The notes beneath the pieces are model-generated. The model did not search any database. It had not been told where the DNA came from and saw nothing but the letters and a program-made list of their open reading frames with translations. Shown piece by piece: positions 53,603 through 61,325 of a stretch of 64,000 bases of DNA. The translations under genes and the position numbers were made by a program. How positions within the stretch are numbered: position 1 is the first letter of the stretch; every line of letters starts with the position of its first letter. The stretch is from a virus, in the IMG/VR virus record IMGVR_UViG_3300023296_000646, positions 30,981 through 94,980 of that record; one strand, given 5' to 3'.

Positions 53603-54118
53603 TTAGTTCCAGTTTATGTGAGGACAATTTTCTTTATACGTAGCCTTAATTTTAGCTGCTAACAGAGATTCTGTGTGTGGTTCTGGAGTACGATTCTTTT
53701 CGTATTGTACAATTAAATATCCAATTCCCATAATTACCACACATGTTAATCCAATAATAGCTAATCCGGAAATCCAGTTAAATATTAATCCTGTTCCAAA
53801 TAACCATTTACCAAGAAAGTATGCTCCAGTATTGGCACCCCAAAATCCTGCACCTGCAAGTACCTTCATTGGCCAATCTGCAACTCTATCTGATTTAACT
53901 AGTTTTAGCTGCTGATTGAATGGATATGCCACTGCTGTCAGTGGAAACCAAACACATGCTGCAGCTACTTGCCAAAAATATGGACAAAGATTTGTTGGAG
54001 CTTTTCTATTGAATGATGCTCTAAAAAATTTGTAATGCCAATCATTTTTTGAAAGGTTCACTTCTGTTTTTTCTTGGATATCTTCTTCTTGATCGTATCC
54101 TTCATTCATATGCGCCAT
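53603..54118 (-). CDS. Multi-pass membrane protein, 171 residues
   Basis: Hydrophobic spans at about 45-65, 85-105 and 115-140 (LAIIGLTCVVIMGIGYLIV), flanked by charged ends. No family recognised. Part of the small-gene run. Confidence 0.55.
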   Translation of the reverse strand: MAHMNEGYDQEEDIQEKTEVNLSKNDWHYKFFRASFNRKAPTNLCPYFWQVAAACVWFPLTAVAYPFNQQLKLVKSDRVADWPMKVLAGAGFWGANTGAYFLGKWLFGTGLIFNWISGLAIIGLTCVVIMGIGYLIVQYEKNRTPEPHTESLLAAKIKATYKENCPHINWN

Positions 54119-54119
54119 A

Positions 54120-54323
54120 TTAGCTTGCTCGTATTATGTTAATTGATGAACCAACATTTAGTTGGTCTAGCGTTTTACTTAGAAGATCATCCATTTGATC
54201 AGCTTCAGATAAATTTATGTGATGAGAAATTTCAGCTTCTTCCATTTCTTGAGTTCTCATTGCCTTCACAATTTCATGATAAAAATTTATATCGTATCGA
54301 TAATCCAGATCTTTACTATTCAT
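54120..54323 (-). CDS. Small acidic helical protein, 67 residues
   Basis: EEAEISHHINLSEADQMDDL is typical; overlaps the next start by one base. Unknown. Confidence 0.5.
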   Translation of the reverse strand: MNSKDLDYRYDINFYHEIVKAMRTQEMEEAEISHHINLSEADQMDDLLSKTLDQLNVGSSINIIRAS

Positions 54324-54574
54324 TATTTCTTTCTTTTGTGTTTTGGAGGATCGTTTAAGATTTCTGGAAGTATGGAGTCTATTTCTTCCTTCGATGGTTT
54401 AGTCCATGCGCCATCACTTAATATTTTTTTTATTATTGGAAACCATTCTGGATCCAGTTTATGCTTTAGAACCCCAATTCCGCTATTTTCAAATAATGCA
54501 AATCCATACATTGTAACTGCACGTACTTGATCTATTCTTGGCATTTTATTAAATGCTTCCTTTGATGGTTCCAT
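54323..54574 (-). CDS. Hypothetical protein, 83 residues
   Basis: Begins MEPSKEAFNKMPRIDQVRAV; ends in a Lys-rich KHKRKK tail. Overlapping starts and stops (TAATG type). Unknown. Confidence 0.5.
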   Translation of the reverse strand: MEPSKEAFNKMPRIDQVRAVTMYGFALFENSGIGVLKHKLDPEWFPIIKKILSDGAWTKPSKEEIDSILPEILNDPPKHKRKK

Positions 54575-54789
54575 TATCTAGTATGCAGTGTCAATGTTGA
54601 TATATTTGGGGTTCTATTTAAAAGATCAGTAAGAATCTTTACCCATGTTTGAGCATCCTGTTCGCTTGGTGCAATAATAAAAGTTTTAGCAGGATGATCT
54701 AACCATTTAATTGAATATGTATCCATAACATAGTATACAATTATTTTTCCATTAACTAGGATTTCACGTCTATTCTTATTCTTTGACAT
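54574..54789 (-). CDS. Hypothetical protein, 71 residues
   Basis: Basic start, then a small beta-rich domain with IKWLDHPAKTFIIAPSEQDA. Unknown. Confidence 0.5.
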   Translation of the reverse strand: MSKNKNRREILVNGKIIVYYVMDTYSIKWLDHPAKTFIIAPSEQDAQTWVKILTDLLNRTPNISTLTLHTR

Positions 54790-54792
54790 ATT

Positions 54793-55353
54793 TTATTTAC
54801 CAGTTAGAGATGTAGTGTACCAACCGTCTTTGCTTCTAACCAAATCTCTAGTGTTATCTGGCTGGGCTTTAATATCACCCATCCAACGTCTCCATCTTTG
54901 ACATCCTGTTAAAAATCCACTAACCCTACTAAGAGGAACTTTAACAATTTGATTTGATGTCAATTCATATCTCTGATATCCATTTTTATCTACAACATCT
55001 TTATCAATTATAATAACATTTATTCCAAACATTCCAGGAATAAATCCGTTAATTGTCTTGTCATTTGTACAATGGGCGTTAAATGTATGTCCAGTTGTGC
55101 TACTATAGTGGCTGAGTTCACCTGCTAATACTGTTGCAATTATATATGGCTCTGAAAATCCTTCCCAAATATTTTTTAGTTCTGATTGAGGCTGTCCTTT
55201 AACAGTTTCTAAAGTTTCAACCCTATTCATCAATTCTGAATACTCGTCAGAATGTCCTAGAGTATTAGATATAAACCCGAATTGTAGTGCTGCTACTAAG
55301 ATTATAGCAATCATTCCGAATGAATACCATGCGATCGTTTTGTTCATTTTCAT
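54793..55353 (-). CDS. Membrane-anchored extracytoplasmic protein, 186 residues
   Basis: Start at ATG 55353, ATGA-overlapping the upstream stop; a longer frame would put polar residues ahead of the anchor. One N-terminal helix (WYSFGMIAIILVAALQFGF), then a domain with two Cys (CTNDK, TGCQRWRRW). Unknown. Confidence 0.55.
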   Translation of the reverse strand: MKMNKTIAWYSFGMIAIILVAALQFGFISNTLGHSDEYSELMNRVETLETVKGQPQSELKNIWEGFSEPYIIATVLAGELSHYSSTTGHTFNAHCTNDKTINGFIPGMFGINVIIIDKDVVDKNGYQRYELTSNQIVKVPLSRVSGFLTGCQRWRRWMGDIKAQPDNTRDLVRSKDGWYTTSLTGK

Positions 55354-55556
55354 TTTAGTTTGTGTTTGATTACGATAAAAAGCATGTCTATTAGAAATAC
55401 TACCAGTATAGTAGTTCCAAGTTTCCAATGATGTAAAAATACTTGCATCTCTGAGAGTTCAGGGTTTCTAACCCAATAGGTAAATGCTATTATCATGTAC
55501 AATAACATTAAGCCATACATAGCATACGAAAGATATTTTTCTAAAAATTTAATCAT
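55350..55556 (-). CDS. Small two-helix membrane protein, 68 residues
   Basis: MIKFLEKYLSYAMYGLMLLY and a second span LGTTILVVFLIDMLFIVIKH. Overlaps both neighbours by a few bases. Holin-like topology is possible but not shown. Confidence 0.55.
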   Translation of the reverse strand: MIKFLEKYLSYAMYGLMLLYMIIAFTYWVRNPELSEMQVFLHHWKLGTTILVVFLIDMLFIVIKHKLK

Positions 55557-55890
55557 TTGATCTGTTAAACCGTTCTGAATATGATTTTGATAAATCGAAT
55601 GTATCAATCGGAACTTCCATATCAGCAGTCCCATGGCTGATGTTACCATTTGCATTGTCTGATCCAGTTGTGCCTGACGTAGTTTGGGTAGGCGGAAATT
55701 GACCGTTTTGGTAAACCCCATTGCTGTCTGCGTACATTGTATTAAATGTGATTGTATTATCTAACACCTGAATGGTTACAGTCTTATTGCCGTTAAATAG
55801 CCAATATGTGCCTGCAACTACAATAAGAATTAATATAACCCATCCACCACCATCAAATAAAGTATTTTTCATATTTTTGTTTTGTAACAT
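55549..55890 (-). CDS. Single-span membrane protein with Ser/Thr/Gly-rich tail, 113 residues
   Basis: One span (GGWVILILIVVAGTYWLF), then QTTSGTTGSDNANGNISHG, probably extracellular and flexible. Start is M1 or M7; an AT-rich stretch precedes it. Unknown. Confidence 0.5.
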   Translation of the reverse strand: MLQNKNMKNTLFDGGGWVILILIVVAGTYWLFNGNKTVTIQVLDNTITFNTMYADSNGVYQNGQFPPTQTTSGTTGSDNANGNISHGTADMEVPIDTFDLSKSYSERFNRSND

Positions 55891-55968
55891 CTAGAACAAT
55901 ATGTGTCTGTTCTATGAGTTGATATCCATACGGATATATAATTGTGTATTCTGAAGTAACATAAGATT

Positions 55969-56370
55969 CTACTTAGCTTTCTTTTTCTTACTACCATCGA
56001 ATTTCATATTTATCTTAATGAGTTCCACTTTAGTTATGGTATCTTCTCTAGATTGAGTTGTACTAATGCTAAGTGGAAACGATGGAACACGTTCGTTTCG
56101 TATTAGTTCCTTCATGATAGATCCATTAGGAGTATTTAAAACATCTACAGATACCATAACTTTGCCATCTTCTATCGATGCGTTGTTTATCACATGTGAT
56201 ACCTTATGCAAATTGATTGTCCAAGGATTTGGATCATTCTCATCAAAGGGTTCACCATATCTATTACCCTTATTTATCTGAGAAACAATAGATTCGCATG
56301 CTTCTCTAGAATATATGATCCCAAATTGATTTGGTTTTTCTACTTGAAAAAGGCATACTCGCAAATTCAT
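55969..56370 (-). CDS. Possible prohead-protease-fold (gp21-like) protein
   Basis: 133 residues. NQFGIIYSREACESIVSQIN, NPWTINLHKVSHVINN and VDVLNTPNGSIMKELI, then PSFPLSIST, resemble the S80/gp21 prohead protease pattern (His-containing strand, ...LnTPnG...k, Ser segment). The catalytic His/Ser positions are not clear, so it may be an inactive or repurposed relative. ATGA overlap with the zinc gene. Ends at TAG. Confidence 0.45.
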   Translation of the reverse strand: MNLRVCLFQVEKPNQFGIIYSREACESIVSQINKGNRYGEPFDENDPNPWTINLHKVSHVINNASIEDGKVMVSVDVLNTPNGSIMKELIRNERVPSFPLSISTTQSREDTITKVELIKINMKFDGSKKKKAK

Positions 56371-56543
56371 AATTCACCGTCTAAGGTTTTAATTTTTGGA
56401 TCTATTGAGATTTTTCTTCCACAACCATAGCATGTATCAGATGGCCATTTATTATCTAGGTGAACGTGTTTACACTCAGAATTCCATAAATATGTTTTAA
56501 GTATTCCATCAAAACATCGTGTCCACTTACATATGTCTATCAT
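56367..56543 (-). CDS. Small zinc-binding protein, 58 residues
   Basis: MIDICKWTRCFDGILKTYLW, then ECKHVHLDNKW and DTCYGCGRKI: four or more Cys plus His arranged as a zinc knuckle/ribbon. Overlaps both neighbours (17 nt and ATGA). Below a usual size cut-off but well supported by layout. Confidence 0.6.
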   Translation of the reverse strand: MIDICKWTRCFDGILKTYLWNSECKHVHLDNKWPSDTCYGCGRKISIDPKIKTLDGEL

Positions 56544-56724
56544 CGTTCAATAATTGTCTTTCGCTTTGAGTACTGGTAATATACCCATTAAAGTTAGATT
56601 CAAATGTCTTAACTGCATTATCAGCTTCAGTTGATGCCCTATTTGAAGTTGAATTACCAATACAGTTTGCATATACTTTTGCCCACAATCTTAGTTTCAT
56701 TTTATTAAATTCTGATGTTGTCAT
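56527..56724 (-). CDS. Hypothetical protein, 65 residues
   Basis: Basic N-terminus (FNKMKLRLWAKVYANC), polar helical remainder. Overlaps the zinc gene by 17 nt. Unknown. Confidence 0.5.
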   Translation of the reverse strand: MTTSEFNKMKLRLWAKVYANCIGNSTSNRASTEADNAVKTFESNFNGYITSTQSERQLLNDDRHM

Positions 56725-56727
56725 ATT

Positions 56728-57138
56728 TTATTTTATTCCTGTTGAACTTGTGCCTTTAAATTTAAGCTGCACATTAATGGGTTCTTGTTCTTGTGTGAAC
56801 AGTGTGTTTCCGCTCACGCCTCTAAAAATCAGTAATTCTTGATTACTTGAAGTTGTTACTAGAGTTCCAGTTTTAACTTGTGACCACAAAGGATCAATAA
56901 TAGCTCGTTCTTCAACGGCATATTTTTCCCACCATGAATCGTCTTCTACTATAGGTAATTTATTATGGTTGTATGCTGATATAAACGCATATGATAGTGT
57001 AATTCCTACTACGGCATCTATTACTGAGAATCTTAAGAATAATTCAGGAGAGTCAATGTATACTCCTATTATTGAAGTTAACGTAACGTAAAGTAAAATG
57101 TAACATAGAAAATATTTTGAAAAGATATAATCTAGCAT
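56728..57138 (-). CDS. Two-span membrane protein with beta-rich tail, 136 residues
   Basis: Start ATG 57138 (a TTG in the same frame lies just upstream). Spans at about 10-26 and 35-55 (VIDAVVGITLSYAFISA), then a soluble domain with SQVKTGTLVTTSSNQELLI. Unknown. Confidence 0.55.
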   Translation of the reverse strand: MLDYIFSKYFLCYILLYVTLTSIIGVYIDSPELFLRFSVIDAVVGITLSYAFISAYNHNKLPIVEDDSWWEKYAVEERAIIDPLWSQVKTGTLVTTSSNQELLIFRGVSGNTLFTQEQEPINVQLKFKGTSSTGIK

Positions 57139-57140
57139 AA

Positions 57141-57294
57141 TCAATTAACCTCTTCATATTGAAGATTAACACTTCCTATTTCAATAGAACCCTCTGGAAA
57201 TTCCAGATTAGCCAATCTCTTACCAATCTTCAGTCATTGCATATTTTCGTATGTAATCAAATAACTCGGAACTAATACTTTCATTAAGGTACAC
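57141..57294 (-). CDS. Small protein with apparent +1 frameshift
   Basis: GTG 57294 overlaps the TAG of the upstream gene (TAGTG, as in TAATG here). It reads VYLNESISSELFDYIRKYAM then TEDW followed by TAA; skipping one base at TGG-T-AAG continues as KRLANLEFPEGSIEIGSVNL to a TGA that abuts the next gene. Both halves are protein-like and neither has its own convincing start. +1 programmed shift, disruption or base-call error. Confidence 0.45.
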
Positions 57295-57557
57295 TACATA
57301 AAAACTTCCGTTCGCTTTACTGTATGTGGAGTTTCTTTAAGTTTGGTTCTTTTCAGTGCAGTTTTAGCACTCTCTTCTGTTATGTACTGTTTAGCATTAT
57401 TCTTAGTAGTACTTAGTGAATATTCAATATATGAATCACGTTGATTTCCCTTGACAGTTTCAACTATATAATGAAACGTATCATCTGTCCCGTTTGTAAC
57501 GAACGCCCTGAATTTACCATTGCTAAGTTCTGATATGAAATATTTTCTGTGCTTCAT
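57294..57557 (-). CDS. Hypothetical protein, 87 residues
   Basis: Small beta-rich domain, MKHRKYFISELSNGKFRAFV ... with Lys/Thr-rich end. Ends at TAG that overlaps a GTG start. Unknown. Confidence 0.5.
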   Translation of the reverse strand: MKHRKYFISELSNGKFRAFVTNGTDDTFHYIVETVKGNQRDSYIEYSLSTTKNNAKQYITEESAKTALKRTKLKETPHTVKRTEVFM

Positions 57558-57578
57558 AATTTTTCTATTGGCATCGTA

Positions 57579-57746
57579 TTATATGGTCAATAGGTACTGG
57601 TGCTCCCATATCAAGGCTGCACCATACATAGTGATTACAAACGAAATTGCCTTGATGAATAAATCTACAAGGGTATCTTTACCCCATGCAACAGTCATAA
57701 CTGCAAATATTAGTGTGGCTATCCATACAAATGCTATATAACTCAT
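57579..57746 (-). CDS. Small membrane protein, 55 residues
   Basis: Two hydrophobic spans (YIAFVWIATLIFAVMTVA; IKAISFVITMYGAALIW) separated by a short charged loop. A purine-rich segment precedes ATG 57746. Unknown. Confidence 0.55.
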   Translation of the reverse strand: MSYIAFVWIATLIFAVMTVAWGKDTLVDLFIKAISFVITMYGAALIWEHQYLLTI

Positions 57747-57806
57747 TGTCTTGTGTGTTTTTGGTTAGACATAACACATAATAAACAAAAAATTACATAA
57801 AGTACA

Positions 57807-57890
57807 CTAATCGACCACTTTAAGAAGGGCTGTCCAATCTTTTGCTAATTTATCTGCCTTAGTGTTGACCATATGTATTTTGAATTTCAT
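57807..57890 (-). CDS. Tiny ORF, 27 residues
   Basis: MKFKIHMVNTKADKLAKDWT, then ALLKVVD and TAG. Begins 5 bases after the stop of the 57-residue gene. Coding not proven. Confidence 0.3.
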   Translation of the reverse strand: MKFKIHMVNTKADKLAKDWTALLKVVD

Positions 57891-57894
57891 ATTT

Positions 57895-58068
57895 TTATAT
57901 AGAAAAGTAAATTATCCATAATACAGTAATTGCAAGTCCTAAAATGAATTTCGCAATTGATGGGCCTCTCTGGGCCCATATAGCTTCAGTATCACATTCA
58001 CGTTCAATTTTTGCAATTACAGGATCTTCGCTATATGTTCGCCTAACTGGCTTTTTAATTCTGTTCAT
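57895..58068 (-). CDS. Small membrane protein, 57 residues
   Basis: Basic N-terminus (MNRIKKPVRRTYSED), then a C-terminal span (FILGLAITVLWIIYF). Starts immediately after the upstream TAA (TAAATG). Unknown. Confidence 0.6.
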   Translation of the reverse strand: MNRIKKPVRRTYSEDPVIAKIERECDTEAIWAQRGPSIAKFILGLAITVLWIIYFSI

Positions 58069-58320
58069 TTAATTGTCTACTACTACTACTACGTTTTCTC
58101 CGTTCACCCATGCTTCTTGGGCATCTCCTGGAGTAAGATCCTTAGATGGTGTAATTTGCTTTGCCACGTGAGCTACATCATCCCAATTCATATTACCAGA
58201 AGCCCAATCACAAATCTCATAATCGTCACTTGGATCACTATCCAATACGATTTTCACTTGACCAACTGCACACGCAAATCCTATAATTAGATATAAGACT
58301 ATCCATAAAAATACCATCAT
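58069..58320 (-). CDS. Small membrane-anchored protein, 83 residues
   Basis: N-terminal span (FLWIVLYLIIGFACAVGQ), then an acidic domain with WASGNMNWDDVAHVAKQ. M1 or M2 may be the start (ATGATG overlapping an upstream TGA). Unknown. Confidence 0.55.
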   Translation of the reverse strand: MMVFLWIVLYLIIGFACAVGQVKIVLDSDPSDDYEICDWASGNMNWDDVAHVAKQITPSKDLTPGDAQEAWVNGENVVVVVDN

Positions 58321-58745
58321 TTGTTTAATATTTTTTTAGTTAATATTTTATTGATTTCGTCTACTGACCAACCTTTGAGATATGGATAATATTTCTGCAT
58401 TCCTCTTGCTTCTCTGAAAATCCAATATTCCATCGTGTATTTTGTTTCATTTCCATTTTCAGTAAGATGATTAAGGTATGCTCTACCTTCCACTGCATGA
58501 CTCCATATTTCAATGTGGGCTCTTAAAATCGGTAGCTGACATATTACTGCAGGAAGAATTCCAAATAAGATTAAAAGTGTCCACAACCAATACTCTGCCT
58601 TCTCTTGTTCCATGGTCCATGATGGAGTGTTATCATCATATACTATTCCATAAAATGGGTAATTGCTAGCTTTTCTTTTTCCACGACCTGTAGGTTGTAT
58701 GTCGCCTTCTACTTTATGTAGTAAAAATTTTGGTATCCAAATCAT
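58317..58745 (-). CDS. Membrane protein, 142 residues
   Basis: Start ATG 58745, chosen because the promoter element lies 22 nt upstream and the longer frame would run through it. Two spans, WTLLILFGILPAVICQLPIL-type, then a charged C-terminus. Unknown. Confidence 0.6.
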   Translation of the reverse strand: MIWIPKFLLHKVEGDIQPTGRGKRKASNYPFYGIVYDDNTPSWTMEQEKAEYWLWTLLILFGILPAVICQLPILRAHIEIWSHAVEGRAYLNHLTENGNETKYTMEYWIFREARGMQKYYPYLKGWSVDEINKILTKKILNK

Positions 58746-58767
58746 ATTTATGCTCACGTTTGTTACA

Positions 58768-58778
58768 TATAAATATAA
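58768..58778 (-). promoter_or_regulatory. Late promoter-like element
   Basis: Minus-strand TTATATTTATA, 22 nt before ATG 58745. The only strong copy in the right-hand small-gene region. Confidence 0.5.
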
Positions 58779-58787
58779 TTGCAATTG

Positions 58788-59060
58788 TTAATCTCTAATT
58801 GATGTTACCTTTCCAGATTCATCTCTATAGATTTTCCAAAAGTTTTCCATACGTAATGGATCTGAAGATTGAACGACTCTAATAATTTCCGCAGTATCTG
58901 GAACAAGTTCCATATAGCCACCTCTGTAAAAGAATTCATCGTTAAATGTAGATCCCTTTAAAGGATCTTCTACCCACTCATCCTCTAATCGTTTTGAATG
59001 AAATGGTGCTATCCAGTATAACCATACTGAATCTATCATTTTTGCAAATACATATGCCAT
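58788..59060 (-). CDS. Hypothetical protein, 90 residues
   Basis: DSVWLYWIAPFHSKRLEDEW and a mixed remainder. No family recognised. Confidence 0.5.
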   Translation of the reverse strand: MAYVFAKMIDSVWLYWIAPFHSKRLEDEWVEDPLKGSTFNDEFFYRGGYMELVPDTAEIIRVVQSSDPLRMENFWKIYRDESGKVTSIRD

Positions 59061-59063
59061 ATT

Positions 59064-59231
59064 TTACACCTTACAATTTGGTCCTTTACACATTTCCATT
59101 TTACATATTACTCCATCTAAATATGGATTTCCTGAAATTCGTTTTGCACCACATTTCTGGCATTTGTATTCATGGATACCTGGAAATTTAGAAATCTTTC
59201 TAAGCGTTCCGTTACATGTTGTGTTAGTCAT
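59064..59231 (-). CDS. Zinc-ribbon protein, 55 residues
   Basis: Start ATG 59231, overlapping the upstream stop. Cys pairs in HEYKCQKCGAKRISG and ICKMEMCKGPNCKV suggest a double zinc knuckle. Unknown. Confidence 0.6.
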   Translation of the reverse strand: MTNTTCNGTLRKISKFPGIHEYKCQKCGAKRISGNPYLDGVICKMEMCKGPNCKV

Positions 59232-59703
59232 ATTGTGGCTTTTTAACCTCTTTAAAATTTGGATCGTATTTGGCTTCAACATCAAAGTTAGGATCACGTT
59301 CCCAATGTTCCTTTAGATATTTTTCGTCAAGCCATCTAGCAGCATATAGTGCGTGGTGCTCAGTCATACATAAGGAGTTGAATCCGTAAGATGAAGAAGA
59401 CCATGCACCTACAACTCCTTCTTCAATTTGATAGTGGCGTTTAATCCAGCATCCGTATGCTCCATACTTAATACGTGGTTGATCCTTTGCCCATTTCCAT
59501 CTTGATAGTGTAGTATCAATAATGTTAAGCAATTCATCAGACGCACATCTATACACTTCCATTTCTCTCTTACGTTCAAGTGCAGATATATCCATAACTG
59601 GGGCTCCGTGAATCTTAATCCACTCTAAGGTATCTCCCATAGTTAAGACTTTATTTATCCACTTAGAAGTTGGAATACGTTTTTGTTGGAGTTGAGTATT
59701 CAT
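59224..59703 (-). CDS. Hypothetical protein, 159 residues
   Basis: Start 59703 (ATG after the upstream TAA; an in-frame ATG at 59715 overlaps more). Trp-rich, with GAYGCWIKRHYQIEEGVVGA. Unknown. Confidence 0.5.
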   Translation of the reverse strand: MNTQLQQKRIPTSKWINKVLTMGDTLEWIKIHGAPVMDISALERKREMEVYRCASDELLNIIDTTLSRWKWAKDQPRIKYGAYGCWIKRHYQIEEGVVGAWSSSSYGFNSLCMTEHHALYAARWLDEKYLKEHWERDPNFDVEAKYDPNFKEVKKPQYD

Positions 59704-59705
59704 TG

Positions 59706-60059
59706 TTATACCCATTCTAAAATGTCAGAAGGACGAAGTGGAAATCCATACGTATCCTCTACTGGATATGATGTACCTGCCACCTTAGTTCCTATTGTAG
59801 TAACTCCTTTGCCTTCTACGTATCCTAAAATACTATAGTCATTGAAGTAAATTTCGGAAACTCCTCGTACTCTATACGCAATGGAACCATCAAAAATGAA
59901 TTGAGTTCCGATAATGGCTACAGTAACAATTCGTGTTGCCCCTTTGCATCCACGTTCCGCTTCAACAAATCGCCCAACGTTCTTTTCTAATTCGTTTGCT
60001 GGGGTGTCCCAAAGGTGATGAAAGGCATCTTGTTCTTTGTGAGATTTATGAATAGCCAT
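59706..60059 (-). CDS. Hypothetical protein, 117 residues
   Basis: Begins MAIHKSHKEQDAFHHLWDTP; beta-rich core with GTQFIFDGSIAYRVRGVSEI. Unknown. Confidence 0.5.
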   Translation of the reverse strand: MAIHKSHKEQDAFHHLWDTPANELEKNVGRFVEAERGCKGATRIVTVAIIGTQFIFDGSIAYRVRGVSEIYFNDYSILGYVEGKGVTTIGTKVAGTSYPVEDTYGFPLRPSDILEWV

Positions 60060-60122
60060 TTTCCTTTACACTTTATTAGTTGGTGTGTAGACCAATATAA
60101 CAAAACATATTTAAAAAGTATA

Positions 60123-60512
60123 CTAAACCTCAAATTCCTTTCTTAACATTTCATATTGAGCGCGCTTACTGGATATGTTTCTTGCCTCAACTAATGCCAA
60201 TTGCAATTTTACGTATTCATTACTTATTGCCTGAGTGGTAACTCCAAACTCAACTAAATAACCCCATAGTTCACTAGATACATTTTCATTTCTAATACGT
60301 ATCGGACATTCAGTAATAAAATCTATATCACCTTGTTCATATCCACCATTTGCTTCAATACGTGTCCATGTTCCAGATTTAAAACTAATGTATATGGTGT
60401 TGTAACTACCATATCTAATTTCTCTAACCAATTCTCCCTGAAGAAATTTAGTTTCAAATTCTACAAATGAATCTATTAGGGTATCTCGAATATCTTCTAA
60501 TCTCTTTTTCAT
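60123..60512 (-). CDS. Hypothetical protein, 129 residues
   Basis: Helical ends around a beta segment (YGSYNTIYISFKSGTWTRIE). AGGAG ribosome site 4-5 nt before the ATG. Ends at TAG. Confidence 0.5.
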   Translation of the reverse strand: MKKRLEDIRDTLIDSFVEFETKFLQGELVREIRYGSYNTIYISFKSGTWTRIEANGGYEQGDIDFITECPIRIRNENVSSELWGYLVEFGVTTQAISNEYVKLQLALVEARNISSKRAQYEMLRKEFEV

Positions 60513-60519
60513 TACTCCT

Positions 60520-60582
60520 TTACGTTTTTATTTTCCAGTTTGAACACTCATCAATACAAATTCTATGTTGATACCCAGTCAT
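60520..60582 (-). CDS. Tiny ORF, 20 residues
   Basis: MTGYQHRICIDECSNWKIKT, ATGA-overlapping the upstream stop and just before the next ribosome site. Coding unproven. Confidence 0.3.
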   Translation of the reverse strand: MTGYQHRICIDECSNWKIKT

Positions 60583-60830
60583 TGTGGCATATTTGGGATT
60601 AGGTATGGAAGACCTACGTTCTGTTTTGTGGTATCTAATGTGTACAACGGTCCCACTTCATCTTGGTGAAAGTGGACAACTATGGAAGATCCCTTTTCAG
60701 TTTCTATAGCACCAAATAATACACGATCTCCATTTACCTTAGATCTTCCACTATGGTACGTTCCAAAGAACTCCGTTTTAGTTGGATTATTTCTACTTAC
60801 TTGTTTACGTAACGCCTGCTGAGAGTTCAT
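60579..60830 (-). CDS. Hypothetical protein, 83 residues
   Basis: Basic N-terminus (RKQVSRNNPTKTEFFG), beta-rich middle. Unknown. Confidence 0.5.
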   Translation of the reverse strand: MNSQQALRKQVSRNNPTKTEFFGTYHSGRSKVNGDRVLFGAIETEKGSSIVVHFHQDEVGPLYTLDTTKQNVGLPYLIPNMPQ

Positions 60831-60835
60831 TATCG

Positions 60836-61096
60836 TTAGTTTTTTGGAAATCGTTTTGTGTATTCTGCATCTAGATCATATGGCTCAGGAGATACAATTT
60901 TTGTAGTATCAGTTTGAACTAATGTAGCTTCCGATCTAGTATCTTGCTGTTCAGTTTGAGTAACTTCGTCCTTTGGAGGTTCATTTGACTTTTTGTCGTC
61001 GCTATCGTCTGGCCATATTAGCCATATGAAAAGAATAATCCAAAATATTGGAATTCCGTCTTCGTATAGTCTGTCGCGTTTTCTAAATAAATTCAT
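60836..61096 (-). CDS. Small membrane-anchored protein, 86 residues
   Basis: Hydrophobic IPIFWIILFIWLIWPD near the start, then an acidic, Gln/Thr-rich tail. Unknown. Confidence 0.5.
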   Translation of the reverse strand: MNLFRKRDRLYEDGIPIFWIILFIWLIWPDDSDDKKSNEPPKDEVTQTEQQDTRSEATLVQTDTTKIVSPEPYDLDAEYTKRFPKN

Positions 61097-61108
61097 GTGT
61101 GTTGTGTT

Positions 61109-61324
61109 TTATAACCATATAAGTCTAATTAGAACAAATAGGGCAAAAATGACTAATGGCAAATATGTAGTAGATACCAATCCGTAAAATCCTATGAAGC
61201 ATATTAGGGCTAGTAATAGTGCTTGGTAAAAATGCTTAGTTTGAGTTTCCATGAAATCAATATAAAATAAAATGGGCTAACTTGTCAATTCTTCAGAATA
61301 ATGAAACGTATGTTCACTTTTCAT
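61109..61324 (-). CDS. Small membrane protein with possible in-frame amber at codon 16
   Basis: ATG 61324 has a GGAG site and reads MKSEHTFHYSEELTS, TAG (61277-61279), PILFYIDF, then METQTKHFYQ and two transmembrane spans to TAA. The inner ATG 61252 (47 residues) lacks a ribosome site, so readthrough is one reading; the 47-residue form is the cautious one. Unknown function. Confidence 0.5.
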
Positions 61325-61325
61325 G

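Noticed and set aside
55549-56370. Amber-linked fusion of the gp21-like gene to the 113-residue gene
   Set aside because: Three TAG codons lie in the linking frame and the stretch between is not protein-like; ordinary separate genes explain it.
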